Assembly (NCBI GenBank): GCA_011009095.1
Contig: VTPC01005655.1
Location: 29,630 to 93,629 of the forward strand
Length of the DNA: 64,000 nucleotides
From: Ignelater luminosus
Lineage: Eukaryota > Arthropoda > Insecta > Coleoptera > Elateridae
Reading direction: 5' to 3'
Positions 10,311 to 24,955 of the stretch are shown piece after piece. The notes beneath the pieces are model-generated. The model was not told where the DNA came from, ran no database searches, and worked only from the letters and a program-made list of their open reading frames with translations. The stretch's first letter is position 1; every line of letters starts with the position of its first letter. The position numbers were made by a program, and so were the translations under genes.

Positions 10311-13300
10311 ACTGTTATTGAGAAACCAGAATATGCATGAATTGCTTTTTACCACGTTCAAAGTAAAATATTGTCTGCACTGCAACTGTCATCAACATCA
10401 ACAAATCTTATAAACGGTCGAATTGAGCACAATTACAAAATAGCATCTGGGACTCCCATGAAGAACCAGTTAGTAATCGCTACTTATATTCGAAACGAAA
10501 TAATATTTACTGTACTATTATTAGGAAAGTTAATAAATTTCATTTGGGCACATTTGTGTCTCGGTGTCCTAGTCCTAGTTGAAGAAAGTAAATACTAAAA
10601 AATTTGCCAAATGCGTATTGGGTGTAATGGGTCAACCTAATTGGCACTGACGTAAAGAAAGCAACTTACTCTTTGGAAATGCAAAGGTAACACAATAATG
10701 GATAGTAACGGTAGTTAGTGAAAATCTTTGACAAGACAATAAGTGTCTATGAGGTGGAGGTAGATCCGTCCCTGTGTAATCTAAACCTCAAGGTTCTTGT
10801 AGAACTTTCTTTTCACATTCGCGCGGCTAAAATCTTGAAAGAATTTAGTATGAAGAAGGTAGATTTAACTAAATTGAACTCGTATTTCAATTTTTTTATA
10901 AATAGCAAAAGAAAGAGAAATTAAATAAAATGTAAATATAAACAAATGCTTTAAAAATAATATGAAAGTTCAAAATTCTAATGAATGAATTGTGTAATAC
11001 TATATTTAAAGATGATTCACGCATAAAACAAAGTTGAGTCTACAGTCTCCTACAAAAGAATCAAAGATCGCGTGTGTAGGAAATTCCAACTTGCTTGATA
11101 AAAATAATCTTTAGAAAAATGCTTTAAAGGTTTTGTAGTTTTCGAGATAATGCGTCGCGTGAATTTGGTATGAATAATTTAATACTATAAGGCGTTTTCT
11201 GCAAAGTGAGCATGATGCAATAATTTTTGTAGATATGTAAATGAAAATGCTCTTAGTATGTTAGTTGATTTTTGTTATATCTGATGCAATATTTATTCTT
11301 ATTTATTGCATTATAAAAAATTTACGTTTAGAATTAGTCATACAAAATAATTAGGTAAGAAGAGTCAGAAATCTTTCAAGGATAAAAAGACGCTTAAATG
11401 CGCAACTACTTTCTGAATGACCTTTACTTATGCCTTTGCAACTAAAATTTTGTGAATATCGTGCATTATTGCAATGTATGAAAAATGTAGAAGCTTCGAC
11501 CACCCACGGAGGGGAAATGTGTCACGAAGACTAATTCCTAAATAATGGCCAACACAATTTTACTTTTATAAAAACTGCAAGAAAATTATTAAAAAAAATT
11601 GCAAAAATATTTTTCTTCTTCCAATTAATGAAATTCCTCTTCAAGGAAATATTGTTGGATGGAGGATAATTCAACAACTGTTGTATTTAATTAAGTAATC
11701 GGAAAATGTCTTAACATCAGAAACCGTTTATCTAATGACGAAATGTAGTTATCTAAATAATAATCAGTATACCTTGTAGTATGCGTACGTAGTACATAGT
11801 ACATAAAATAGCACTTAAGTTTTATGAAACGTCATTCCACGGAAAATTGAATTGTATTGTTAATACGTTTGCTGTTTTTTTAAATTATTCAAAATGCAAT
11901 AAGAATTATTTATTTTCTATTGTGGTATTCTTATGTAATGGAATATTGAAATACCTTTGGAAAAAAAGATGCAAAACAATACTGATAGAGGATTTTGTCA
12001 TGTATAAGTTATTTTTTCAAAAGCTATATATATTCTAAAGACATTCTAAATGGCATACCAAGCTCATTAGTGCTTGTTCCGACGTCAATATAGCGTCTGC
12101 ATATTGGAACTGTATCAAACACTTCTATAAAATCGACATAGCCTATAATAAGATATTAATATTTTATAGACGATCCGAGAATAGATTTCGAGCAAGAATT
12201 AGCAACACAATTATATTGTTTCTGCGGTTTCTTCTTACTCGAAATATTGACAGCGAAACTCAGAAGGGATCTTCTACAAAATTTAAAGGCGTTTAGAAAA
12301 TTGTCCAAGGCGTGTCCTGTGCGTGCACCGCACACACGAGCTTTTCCACTTTTTTTATTTCCTCAATTATTGAACTTTGTCCTGAGTGTCACCTTGAGAT
12401 TATAAGTCGTATGTCAACAACATCGAAAAGAATGATGGTGAAGACAAACAACATTTTTGTACTTCAGTTCAAAGAACTTATTTAGGCCATACTAGAATAT
12501 TTGATGGGAAAATTCTAAAATCAGTTTGGATTTGTAAAGAGCACCATATTATTAAATGGAGAATTAGGTAGTATGTTACATATGTAATTTTGATGTTTCC
12601 TCTAATTTTTATTAATTGGACTCTTTTGTTTTTTTTTAAACAGGGAGGTGCCTACGTTAATAGTAGTCGCATTGGTTGTATTGTACTACGTATTACAGAT
12701 TTAATTTAATGAAGACCATTTTAAAGCAATACTGCGTGAAGGTTAAGCTAAAATAGGCACATAAATAATATGGTTGTCTTTTGTTTCCTTATTAGTATAA
12801 TTACAAATTAATAATTAAGATTGTTTTTTCCTTAACTCTTTTTATTAAATACACACACAATGTAACAATTTGTTGAAATTACGTAGTGTTTATTGCACAT
12901 TAAAGCAACGTTTTGCAACAACTAAGAAAATTACCTAAATTGTCTTACTAACTTTTTATGTACTATTCAAGCAATCAGCTTACGTTAGCATGCAAGAGCA
13001 TAATTTAAAAAAAATTATTAATAACTCCCTGCTTCATTTAATTTTAATTCGTATTTACATTTACTTTTGCAACCTCATGTATTAATTAGGCGAAACAAAT
13101 AATACAAAAAAGGTCAATTTCCTCCTTGAGATAAGTGGCGTCAAATGGAAATAGTGGGTAGTTCTTTTTATAATTCCGGTCCAGACTACCTGTAACAAAA
13201 AAAAAACAGTAACCTCCAAGGACGTTTATTTATTACTAAACTGTCTATGGAATAAACCAAATATTGTTGAGGTACTCGATAATGATAATGTAATGTTACG

Positions 13301-14160
13301 AAACAGACGGAAGGCGCAACCAATACTTTGCAGACCTCTGTGTCGCCGCGCCTTCATACCAACCCAGAAAAGAAGAGACCAGAGGTGTATTCTCAGATTT
13401 TTATTGTGAAAGGATTTTTATTGCGTTCTTCCTTTCAAACAATAGAATTGCATAGATATTAAAAGTGAATAAAAAATTAACTCCCAGAAAAAAATTAAAC
13501 AGGAACGTACTAGATGAATATTTTTATTTTGGGAATTTTGCTTGATTTATGTTCTGACATCTAATAGAAAGGTCAGTAAAATAATAATTAAGAAATTTCA
13601 AAGTCGTTAATGTGTAAAGACAAGAATGGATTCTGATTTCTTCTTGGTATTTTATAAAATCCGTTTCGATTTTATTTACTTTCTTGGTTTTCATTTCAAT
13701 GGTTAATTTCATATTTTTAAAATGGTTTAACATAATTTTCCAACATCTTTTGCATTTTTCACTTTACTGCTGATTTTTTCCCCTTTGGTAACCATACCAT
13801 AACCTTTTCCTCTTAGTATCTATCACTTCGTATTTTCCGAAACCAGTTGCGATTTATTTTGTTTTTCCAGATCCTTATTATCCTGGTTTCTATAAACAAA
13901 AAGCTTAAATTGGATTATTACATTAAGAGCGTTAAGAAATATAATTTTATAGTCAACGAACTCATTAAATCCAAAAACCATTTCATTATTGAAACTTTTA
14001 AAGCTAATTTGTGGCGCTTGATTCGATTGGTTGACTATTTTAAAAACAAACGAATAAAATGAATGTGTCACGCTTTAACTGACCTTCCTTAATATAAACT
14101 TTGAAAAAATAAAATTTAAGGTAAAATTAATCGATTTTATTCAAAAATTGTATTTATTTT
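10311..14160. other. Gene-free AT-rich stretch
   Basis: Open frames are short (under 85 aa) and rich in Ile, Leu, Asn, Lys and Phe, as expected from AT-rich non-coding DNA. Overlapping frames on both strands at 13823-14071 share this bias. A GC-richer patch near 13305-13375 has no recognisable content. Confidence 0.45.
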
Positions 14161-17100
14161 TACAGGGTGATCATTTATCTCTTTGTTTTCTATCATTTCA
14201 GATTCTTTGACCATTTTGAAATAAAAGAATAAAATTGATAAATAACTAGATTTATAATTTTTTTCTACGAATGTTACACACATAAGAGCATAGGTCTAGC
14301 TTTGATTTCGCTTATAAAAATAAATGTTTCTGGATTAAAGCCAAGTTCCGGCAGATTTTCAACAACAAAAATTTTATTTTTGAACATTGGATATTTTAGT
14401 AAAAACTTTTTAAAAAAAATACCAGACAGTGTTATCCTTCGGATAGGAATATCTAATTTCCTAAACTGTAAGCATCACATCCTGTATAGCGCGAATTAAT
14501 TCATTCTTGTTCTATATTTAAAATTTTATTTTATCTGAAACCTTCGAAGAAATGTAATATTTATAATTGATAGCTGTGTGTTTATATTTAAATACCACAA
14601 CTGATATAACAGAGACGGCCCTGGATTGGCCACCTGGAAAGGCAGTATTCAGCATTGTCTCGCTGCCCACAGGCTTGTATAATAAAACGTACAAACTTTT
14701 TACGATCTTGCTGGCACAAGAACGACAGTGGAAATTTCCACTAGCAGCATTTCTTTAATGCAGACTTTTAACTTTCAATGTTAAAAAGTAAACGGCAGTG
14801 GCGTACGTACAAATTTTTATATTTTAATTTTTTGTTATATTTATTAATTCGTAATCTACGATGTGCAAAATAAATTTCATTGTTAGAAGACAAAAATAAG
14901 AATTTTAAAGAAAATGACCTACAAAGTAATTGTAAAAAATGTTTGAAGTTTTCAAATTTAAATAAGGGCACCTCCACCAATTTTATTGTAATTTTTTTCT
15001 AAAATCTAATTTTTATAAACGTCGTGCGACTAATTATTAATTACAAAAATAATAAAAAACAGAAACCTTGAACATTAATAATTGCTTTTTTAAATAAAAA
15101 AGCTGTACATTTTTTTATTTTTAAACTATTTTACATAAAAATAATTTATCCTTTAATTATATACACAATTTGCAAAACTAAAGATATTTTTACAAAGGTC
15201 ATACTCACTTATAGATAGTAAGTTTTGCAATTAGTACATTGTATCAGCACTGATAGCAAAAAGAAACTCATTGCAATTTATTCTAATTTATCATTTAATT
15301 ATAATAATAATAATAATAATTTAAGAAATAAAAATAAATTATTTGTTTATACCTAAAATAAATCTTGGATAGTGTCGTTACCTGTCGGATGCATTTCCTG
15401 GGAGCAATTTATACAACGGAACCTTGAATGGTCTCAATTTCTTTTGTTATTGAGTTGTTCAGTGGGTATCCCTCGATAAGACTTCTTTGAAAAGCTAAAG
15501 ACAGGTTTGAACTTGAAATTTTATTTATAATCTCTGGTGCTTGACAAGATTGAATGGAAAATACCCAAAGTGTAGAGGATTATTCATTTAATAACAGTGA
15601 GAAGACAAATAACGTAATTAAATTATTATGTAAAAGACATTCAAGTTTTTATTAATTTTTATTTTATGGAATCTGTACTCAATTCTAATTAATGATAAAA
15701 ATAGATTTTACAACAATAATAATAAATGGGGATACCCATGCAATTTTGTTTTTTTATATTATTGAAGACTCATAAATATGGTAACCTACAGACTGACCCA
15801 ATTTTCATGTAATTTTACATAGATATTTAATGCTATATGAGTCAGTGATCGGCCCCCTAAGGTAATTTTTTGTTTATTTTTCCTCTTCCAGTTTGTTCAA
15901 GTATGAACTTTACTTTTTAAACTATAAAACGTAAACTTTAAAATCCTGTTAGCATAAAGACGGAAAAACATAAAACAACAAATACAAAAAACAGAATAAC
16001 ACTAATATTTGTCTATTGACTCCGCCCAGTAGTTTGACTTCATCGGTTATTCTCTTCTATGTTTTTCTAAATTGTGTGATGCGCTTGGTCTTCTCATGTA
16101 TCTTCAAGAATTTCCGTTTAACTGTTATTATCATTGATCCAAGTTGTTGTCACTCATACATTTCACAGTGTCCCTGCTGCAATTAGCTGAGGCCAAATCC
16201 ATCAAGATTCAAAAGAGAACAGATCCTTTCACGAATGGTTCAATTCGTGTCAGTTTTTACGGTTACACTCACCATCCCTTGCCGGAAAAGGGAAGCAGTT
16301 CAGCTGTTGAAGTTCAGGGTAGACTGTGCCTTGACTTTCCAGCTATCGGATTAGTCGACTTACTCACGATTCCAGCGGTCTCTCAATACTCAAACTTTTC
16401 TTGAACTTCCGAAAAACGTCCATTACAGTCAAAGTGTTTTACCCTTTGGCTACTTCTTCTATTGTTTCGGGGAGATTTCGACAGATAACCAAGTAACCCC
16501 TTTACTATTGGGTCCTAGTTTTGGACCTACCGGGTTCTGTTTAGCCTTCTTTAATAAACAGAATTTATCATAATTAAATGAGCGTAATTGGAAAGCATTC
16601 GGATTGTCTAAACCTAACAGTTTTTAAGAACTTCTCTTTTGCAATTGAGAACCTTTTTTGAAAAAGTGAACATAAGAAGCATGAAGGAGCAAGCAAAATG
16701 CCTACTTTAGACTGCAAACTAAACCCTATATGATGTCGCCCACAAAGGTATTAAATATTCATCATAAAACTGGCATTTCGTGCCATCTGCTGAGGTTCTT
16801 GGTACTAAAAAATTATATAAGAGTGCCTCTGTAATTAAATTTGCGATTTAACCTTTTAACGAAATTCTAATCAAAGCATTTGACCACAGAGTCACTTTTG
16901 AGTCCTAAAAAGCATGTTCTGCATCTCTAAGGTAGGGGCCAAAAAGAAATGATTTTCTTGGAAATCGTTTGGAAGAAGATTTCTTTTTCAGCTTAACAGT
17001 TGATTAATATCAAAATCACATCTTGAGTTACAGCTCTCTTCTATCTTTATTCTTTGCTCCGATTTTGCTATAGATTTTACATTTTTTATTAGCTCCTTGT

Positions 17101-17274
17101 AAAGCAGATTAATTAAAGAATTGTAATCCAATTTTTGTTTTCGTTTGAATATGATTTTTGACAAAATTGGTTTTTATTTCTTTTTTTGAGTACGTACGTG
17201 AGTAAGATGAATAGTTTAGAGACCGAATAAGAAATCAACATTTTCTTGGGTTGACTTTCTTTTATTTTTCTACT
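14161..17274. other. Gene-free stretch with simple repeat and lone transposon-end motifs
   Basis: TACAGGGTGATCATTTATCT at 14161 resembles a Tc1/mariner-type terminal repeat, and CAGTGGCGTA at 14796-14805 matches a motif seen again near 44-47 kb. The open frame at 16144-16404 (86 aa) is GC-richer than its surroundings, but I cannot assign it on either strand. No splice-consistent gene model was found. Confidence 0.4.
15298..15321. repeat. (TAA)n microsatellite
   Basis: An uninterrupted run of about seven TAA units within AT-rich DNA. Confidence 0.85.
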
Positions 17275-17797
17275 CTCGAGCTTTAATTTGTTGCATTTCT
17301 ATGTCATCGTTCAAATGCTGCAATAAGTTCGCACAATACTCGCCTTTAATTGTTTTTCCTTTTTCAAGGTAGTCAGCGGAAAGTATTCCACAGTCGCCGT
17401 AACCTTATCGGCCTTCTTTGGAGTTGGTTCGCATTTAGCGGTTTACTGTTTTAGCTGCTGCTTGGTCTCAGGAGTGTTGTAGGGAACCCAAGTCTCATCA
17501 ACTGTTGGATTGCGTTTAGGGAGTACCAAACAATCAATTGAAACGTCTTTTAGGTATTGCTTTGTTCAGCTATAACCCAATGCGTCACCCATCTCTAGCA
17601 CATAGTTTTGTCATACCCAAAAGTCTCTTCTGTCTCACTTACTTTCACTCTATGGTTTACCAAAATTTTTTTCGAATATTTTTGGTGTAGTCAGTGCATG
17701 CCTCATCACTGGAGCTCGTCCGACTGATTTTAAATTCAAAGCTTAACTGTTGCATTCGATGAAGAGGAATCACAGTACGAATTTCCAGCTTTTCCAT
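17275..17797 (-). pseudogene. Mariner-type transposase remnant
   Basis: On the minus strand an ATG at 17797 starts MEKLEIRTVIPLHRM, like a mariner N-terminus (MEKxEFRxVI). After frameshifts a TKLCARDG segment (usual KLCARWVP) appears. Then, near 17490, comes VDETWVPYNTPETKQQLKQ, the hallmark TVDETWVHxYTPETKQQSKQW block holding the first catalytic Asp. DYLEKGKTIKGEYCANLLQ follows near 17350. The part beyond, with the second and third catalytic residues, is lost. The reading frame changes at least three times. Terminal repeats were not found. It is unrelated in detail to the 25.8 kb mariner, so it is a separate family or lineage. Confidence 0.75.
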
Positions 17798-17899
17798 TTT
17801 CTTAGACAATGCTTGAGACTGTCATACCCATAACAAACAAATGCAATATCATCGAAATATTGAGCATAGTGGCGCCATCCCTATGTGAGGCGCGGAGCA

Positions 17900-20639
17900 T
17901 TATGTCTTGTCTTTTTTGGCAAATGTAACTAGGAAATTGTTATGAAAGAATCTGGTCTTATGTCAGTGCCTGATTATAAACTAGTCCTACTAGTTTCATG
18001 GTAGATTTGCTACTGTAGCACAGATGCTATTACATGAACCTCTAACAGCTAAAAGCAAATGCTAATTATAGAAAACAGTGGATACTTAATTTTGTAACCT
18101 GAGTCATAAACAAGAATTTACTTGTTTGACTAGCCCGAAGACGGCGGTTTCTCGGCATGAGTAAGGAACTTCTGTAGGTCGCACTTTACAGAGATTTATT
18201 TCTTGCCGTTCTGGTTAAGTTGCAGGCTAGTGTACGTTCTTGAAAATGGTACAACTATAGTTTCTTGAAATTCTAAACAAAGTTGCAAACTTATAACTGT
18301 TACATCTTAATGTCTTTTTAAAAGAAATATACCAATATCTGAAAAATTTCTGAAGCTAACAACAAAATTATTATTAAACAGATTTTAGCTCTACATATAA
18401 CAAAACACTATAGAATTAGATAAGATGTAAAAAATACAAAGATTTGCTTTTTATTTTAACATCTATGCCAGATATTACGTTCATTAAAGACGAATAAAAT
18501 TATGTTTGATGCTAACGTATCTAATTTTTGTTTTAATGTTTTCGCAATAACAATCCAAGAACGTCAATAAAAGAGATTGAACGCCAAGTTCCGTTATAAC
18601 AATGTTCGTATTATTTATATTCTTAACAGTATTTGAAATTCTTAACAGTATTATAATTGAGATACTACATTCCTTCATCATCGAAATCCTTTTACTATTC
18701 ATTATAAATATTATAATCTGAAGTAACCTTGACACATTATTTCATTTTTCTTTCTTTTTTCTACAATAATTAATTATTATAGATTTATCATTGTATTTCT
18801 AATTCCACTTAACTCTAAAATTTAACTTTAAAAACAACTTTAAATTAATTAATACAAATCAAAAGAGGGCTGTCCCGTTACAAAAAAGCCATTGGTAGTG
18901 GAATCATAGTATGGTGGAATCCCTTTTCAAACCAGTTAAGACCTGCATCGATTCATAATTTATTTTGAAAAGAAGTATTTCGACTGCATATTACACACTA
19001 ACAAACCCCCCCCCCGGTAACCGATATTGATACAACAATACAGCATAAATTCACCCTTAACAGGTTTGACTTTTACAGAGGGGAGTAGAACACGTGTTTC
19101 AGCTTGTAAAAACATGCTAATGCGAAGATGCAGTTTCACGCACCGTTTCTATCAAACCCAACAATAATCTTACCTGCGATTTAATCAGGATAAAAGGTTC
19201 ACTCACTTGCTAAAAAAATTATCGGCTTTTATTTTTTTTTATTTATTCTAAGCTAACATAGAAATGAGTCTAAACTAATAAATGCTTGAGTTTACCAAAA
19301 GCATAAACTTTAACTAGGAATAATTTAAATATATTCATTCTGACTCTAATTAGTCTGAATACATTTTTCTTTTAGTCATCCTTTCTGTCCTGAAGTCTTT
19401 CATTCTTGACGTGAGCTTCTGTTGCTAGAGACCAATCTTTTGCTTCAACTTGCATTTTAAAATTAACTTAAGTACTCTAACATGATCACATCTCCGTCGA
19501 TCCATTGATTACTGAAAAAGAAAATTTAATTGTCTAATCACGCAGTCGTTTCTTTTTCTTTGCAATGAGATACATTGATTTCTTCTTTTGAAATTTCGTT
19601 TTGACAAACGAAAACGCATTATTCTCTCATACGTTCTCTCTGTAAGACCAAACTTATCAAAATGGAAGGTACTTTACTGATCGTAGTGACTTTAACTATT
19701 GTCTGAACTCTCAAACAACTCATCATCAGCTGTCAATAATAATGAGATGTATCTAGACTTTATACCTTGATCTATAGTTTTGACAAACCAAGGAAAAATA
19801 AATTAGGCAAAGGTATGCATGCGCAAGGTTATGCTTTTTACTGTAACTGTGCAGCTTGGAAATCCAAATCCATTACTGATCAAGCATGTCCTATGTCAGA
19901 ACACGACACTTGGTCTCATTCAAAAAGAAAGGGCAAAGAATTTTGTCTGTTATGGTCTATCTCTATCTTTCTATTCATGACAAATGATTTAAGTCTGAAT
20001 TTGTATTTATTTTTATTTTTGTACCTATCAGTGTTTTGCAAATGGATCTAGCAGTAGATATAACAAACATCAGTACCTTTTCATTTTTGATACCAAAATG
20101 TAGTTTCAAAAAACTGGAAGTGCTCACTTTTCGGAACTTAAAGCAAAAAGTATAGATTGCGTAGCAGTCAGAGGATCCCTTTGTAGTTTGTTATTGCACT
20201 TGGATTTCCTCTAGACAGTTTAAACGAGCCACAGATAATAATGCTAATTTAAAAGTTCACCTTTTTTCGACATTGGCGCTTTTGGTTTATTCATAGAAAC
20301 GACTATAAAATCATAAAATCAACATTTTCAGTTGAAACCAAACTAATCGTTAACCCTTACTTACCTGGCACATCTTCCAGAGAAATAACCTATTGAGCCA
20401 TATTACATGGCATGGCAATAGATTCATTTGAAAAAAAGAAAATAATATTTCGTTCTGGTTTTTCAAAGTCCTGACGCCATGAAGATGTGTAGCGAGTTTC
20501 TCGCCTGCACTTCATACTTTGTAGTACTGAAAGTACCTAGATCTGGAATATCGCAAGAAAACCACATGGGCTTAGCTTCAACTTGAGTTAACAAACACTA
20601 AGGGACGAAATTTGGCTATGCATGGAAAGACTTGGGTGA
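17900..20639. other. Non-coding stretch between transposase remnants
   Basis: I see no gene. There is a run of ten C at about 19007-19016. The 94-aa plus-strand frame at 19767-20051 might belong to the 5' part of the following Tc1-like element, but no helix-turn-helix could be recognised. Confidence 0.35.
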
Positions 20640-21240
20640 CTTTGAGAAAAACAAAGTAGTATTGATACTTGTCAGTCTGTTTTTGCCCACTTTTGCATTG
20701 ACAAATGCAGCTACAAAAAACACAAACATACTTAGCTGCTGACCCAGACGAAGATATCTAGCAAGTAATATTTTTATGCTCGCAGGAGAACTGATGTAAA
20801 ATACGCCAATTAAGGCGAGCTTTTTCAAAATATATTTTGTTTGGCAACCAATTGACGAAACTGGCAATATTTACAAAGGCTTTCTGAACCCAGACGTTTA
20901 CTTGAAGGAGTGTGTATAAAACAGCAATTGATGACAAGAGGACAAAAACAATATTATCTTTTGGTCTGATATGACAACTGCAGTGCAGTAACTAGGTTCT
21001 TACGCTATCAAAGAATTGATTCCATCGAAAAAAAGAACAACGCGACAAAAGCTTCCCAAGCTAGAGAAATCGTCAGTTTTTGAGTTCTCTACAAAAAAGA
21101 ATATAAGAAGAATTAGGAAGGCCAAAGAATCTACAAGCATGCAAAAATAGATATAAGTATTTGGATTAGTAAGAAGGTAATTGGTCACTGATCAGTCTGG
21201 AAAAGATTCTACTACTACTTAGTCTTTATTTTGTAATATT
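20640..21240 (+). pseudogene. Tc1-like DDE transposase remnant
   Basis: Plus-strand translation across frames gives a TYLAADPDED-like segment, then FFKIYFVWQPIDETGNIYKG (usual FPKKYLxWQAIxECG) and NPDVYLKECV (usual YIxECLQKRLLPFI). A YDNCSAVTRFLRYQRIDSIE stretch (usual ATAHYxxxVxxFLxxxxIxFV) and EKKNNATKASQAREI (usual KKxNPPNxPQARPIE) come next, then VLYKKEYKK (usual WALCKKEYKK), IWISKKV and SVWKRF. The order matches the catalytic domain C-terminal half of a Tc1-like family common in insects. The first catalytic Asp (DDETY motif) is not clear, and several stops are present. Confidence 0.65.
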
Positions 21241-24200
21241 CACTAAATTTCGGGCTTATTTCTATTTTAATTTTGTTTCCCTAAAAATTACTTCTTCAAT
21301 TAGTGTTTTATCAAACGTACTCGTATCTCACGTTTCTTTTAAGATTTAGAATTTAGAAGTAAGCTACGCTGGGTCTTATTAAAAACGAATACATGATGTG
21401 GCTTTTTACAAAGAGAATCTTTTCGAGTTCTAGACCCGCCATTCTGAAACATATCTGATATTATGTGATACCTGAACACTACCGCAGAGATAATTTGATG
21501 AAAAACTACTTAAAATTCTACCAGTTCAACTAATTTTATCGAAATATCTGCGATCATAGTAGCAGAAGCGTGGAAAGATATGTAAGACATTTCATTTAGC
21601 AGAAATTCTTCTTTTGGTATCTTTTCTAATGTTGATCGACTGTTGTTTGACATCTACAGTGACAACTAAAGGGACGGTAGATGAAATAGTAGATCGTAAA
21701 AGAGTATAATATCAACTTTGCAATGCAACTTGACAATGAGGGGAAGATTGAAAGTATCTAGGAAGGAAAAGAAGAATTTGAATGTTCTTGCAAGTTGGGC
21801 CAAAGGCATCTTTTGGAAAATCAATAGTATCTTACAGATACTGTTTAGGAATTTAATGCTTGCGTCTATCTGGTGAAGAATTGGCAAGTTGACACTCCGA
21901 AGAATGAAAGATTTTTAGCCAGAATAACGTAATTACCAAGAAATGGGTAGGACGAATGAAGGAACTAGATATTTTGCAGAGTTATATTTTATTTTCAATT
22001 TGATAATCCTTCCCCCCTATAGATTGCGATTTGTTTTAATTGAAGCTTCTCACTCACTCAAGACCGCCAATTGGTTAGTCTGGTGTAGCTTACTTTAAAT
22101 TGCATTAAATCTTTTCTTGTAGGTATTAATATTTATAGAAAAATTTACTTTCTATAAACACTATTGAAGGAAATTTTTAAAGTCAAAATTGGGAAAAACA
22201 CTTTTATGTCTATTGCACTCAAGAGACAAATACTTATAGATCAAAAGACAAATCTTTTTAATAACCTACTATAACAAAGCATTTTTGTACTTGGGAATCA
22301 CTAGAAGCAATTTAGCTGACCATCATAGAGTGCAGACCAGTTTTCTTTATTATTTCTATTATATATCAACTATTTTTAGATTTTCTGCCTGAATTCATAA
22401 GAAGAAATAAAGTATGTCAAAAAGTGAAACTTCAAGTTAAACTAAATAGTGTCGAAACAAAATAAAATAATTTTAACTTAAAAATTCAAATCTCAGACTC
22501 TACAGTTATAATAATAGCGTCTGCGTCGCGATGCAACTTTGGCTTGTCTACTGCAACTCGTGTGTGGTTTTTCAAGGAGTTCCAAACAATAAATTAGTAA
22601 ATAATCCGATTAACGTTTTATTGCTTTTACTTTAATAAAATCTAAAATTGAAAAGAACGTGTTTATAAACCAAATTGTAGTAAACAATACACAGTGATCC
22701 ATAAAAACGTCCATTAATGCTTTTATATCTTCTATTTGTTTACATATGAAAATTTAAAAGCCACTGGTTCAGATCTAAAATAGCAAGAAGGAGTAAAGTG
22801 GTAGTAGTTAATCCTAAAAACACTTTTATGTTCTTTTAAAACCAGGTGTGGGCGTTGAAATGTACAAAACTTTATCTATTTTAATTTCTTCCTAAAATAA
22901 AATTTATTGTAATCCTCAATATTGTACACTCAAAACTATTTAACTTCTTCAGATGTAATTCACGATTTTATTTTAAAAGCAGTAGAATTAATAAATTATT
23001 ACACTTCCTGGTTAAATGAGTATACAATAAGTGACGTCATAAAATTTGTACTATTTGCTTTTTGGCTTCTTGTCAAAATTTTGTTTAGATATACTAATCT
23101 CTATGCAAAACAGTGCAGTCTTCAGAAGCAGACCGTATCCGTCCTAGTGTTGCGTTATTAAAGAACTACCACATCATAATCCTAGTCGTAGTGATAATAA
23201 GATAATGTGATAAAGACATTTCTATTAAAATTCCCAAAATGGAAATGAAAGTGATTTATGCCAAAAAGGAGGTATTTACATTTTGAGAGTTTAAAAGATG
23301 TTTAAACGTGCATGAGTACTTTCATTCTGTTTAAATGGATCTTCAATTTTTTTTTCGCATGAATATGCATTTTGTTCTAACATAAGTAAACAAAACATTA
23401 TGTATACGTCCATTAAAATTAAGTACGTACAATCTATTATGCAAAAGTTTACTGATTATATTTGCTAATGTGCTTGTGACAATGCTATACATAGAGGAGG
23501 TCGTTAGAAAAATTATGAACGCTTTTACTTTGAAGATAAACTACGCCTTCCTACGTAAATGCACTTCTGAATACTTTAATATTTATATCTACTTTGCGTC
23601 TAATAGGAAACAAGGAATTGGTAATGGAAAATTTTAATTTGATAAAAATTGAGTAGAGCATGTGTTTCTTTTGAGGGAGGTCTGCCAAATGTTCATTTGT
23701 TATGAATAATTTGTACCACCTGCCCGTAGAATTACAAATTACATATTGTTAGTTCTTCCTTATGACTTTATTGGCTTTCGAAATTACGATTATTATGCAT
23801 TTGCCTACTTTAACATCATTTAACTGGCTTTTAACATCGCATAGTTTGGTTAGAAGTATTATTTATCTATTACAAGCCGACTGTATTTTTCAATAATTAT
23901 TTTACAAATTCAGTTCAGACGTTTTTTTTTAGTTTATCACTTAAATAGGTAATAAAATTATGTTGTTTCGCCTCTGGTCTAGTAGATTAAAATCAAGTTA
24001 GTCGCATAATGTTAATTGCCTTGCTAGTATTGTTCATAGCTGCAAGAATGAATGCTGGAATTGCTAAATCATTTCTGGCAAGATTCTTGTTCTATAGAAA
24101 CCATAGAACTGTATAACTGTAGAAAAATCGATGCTTAGGCACCTCCACCAAAATATCACAAAACAACCTTAAAACGTCTATACCGAAAAGACATTCTACT

Positions 24201-24955
24201 GGTTCTTTCATTTTCTTTGTTGTCACCTAGCAAATAAATTTAGACAAACTTGTAGAAGAAGCTCGATTCGTTTTGTGTATGCCAAGAAACTAAATTTCTT
24301 ATTCGTAGGACACGACGATAGAGTGTTTCATTTAGTCACGTTATTTCTCTCAACTTTCTCTGTTTTTGCAAAGGTCGAAGAGGCATTATAATCCAATAAC
24401 ATCTAAAGGTCAAAAAGTTGATAAAAGAAGTCCCTTAAGTTCATTCAGTATGTCGGTACTCTGGCTGCTGTCGCTAAAGCGCTTTTCTTCTTTTATCACT
24501 CTTGGAGTAGAATGGGTACTGATTAAAGTTTTGAAGCCAATCCTGAGTATCGGTACCGTCACCGAAACTTGTTGACGACAATAGAAGAAGTTGCAGTATA
24601 CGCAAGCGCAGAATGCTACAAAAAAGGAAGATTTTTCTGAGAATCTTGGTGTTTCTTACAATAAACTGATATCGGTAAGAAGCCTGCGACAATGAAGTTA
24701 AGTTTGAAAAAGAAACCTTTGACTATTGGAAGTGGAAAACAAAACTAGAATTAAGTATTCACTGAGAATAACTCAGATACCATGAGATATCATGAATTTG
24801 TTGTTTCTGTTTCTTGGAACTCTCTTGGTAAATCTACCAGAACTAAACTCCAAGGCTAAAGTACAACAATCTTAGTGTCTAATAGTCTGAAAGGCGGATA
24901 TCACTGTACTATACCAAGTCTTTTCATCAATTTACATAAAAGCCGCAAGTGATAA
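21241..24955. other. Gene-free stretch, possible decayed LINE body at its right end
   Basis: Open frames under 80 aa have no recognisable motif. From about 24360 the composition becomes less AT-rich and may be the decayed reverse transcriptase portion of the following LINE, but no RT catalytic motif could be read. Confidence 0.35.

Noticed and set aside
13823..14071. Overlapping 82-aa and 71-aa frames on both strands
   Set aside because: Strong AT-driven residue bias and mutual overlap. No start context, domain or splice signals.
16144..16404. 86-aa plus-strand frame with less AT-rich composition
   Set aside because: Neither strand gave a motif I could name, and no splice sites or neighbours support a gene.
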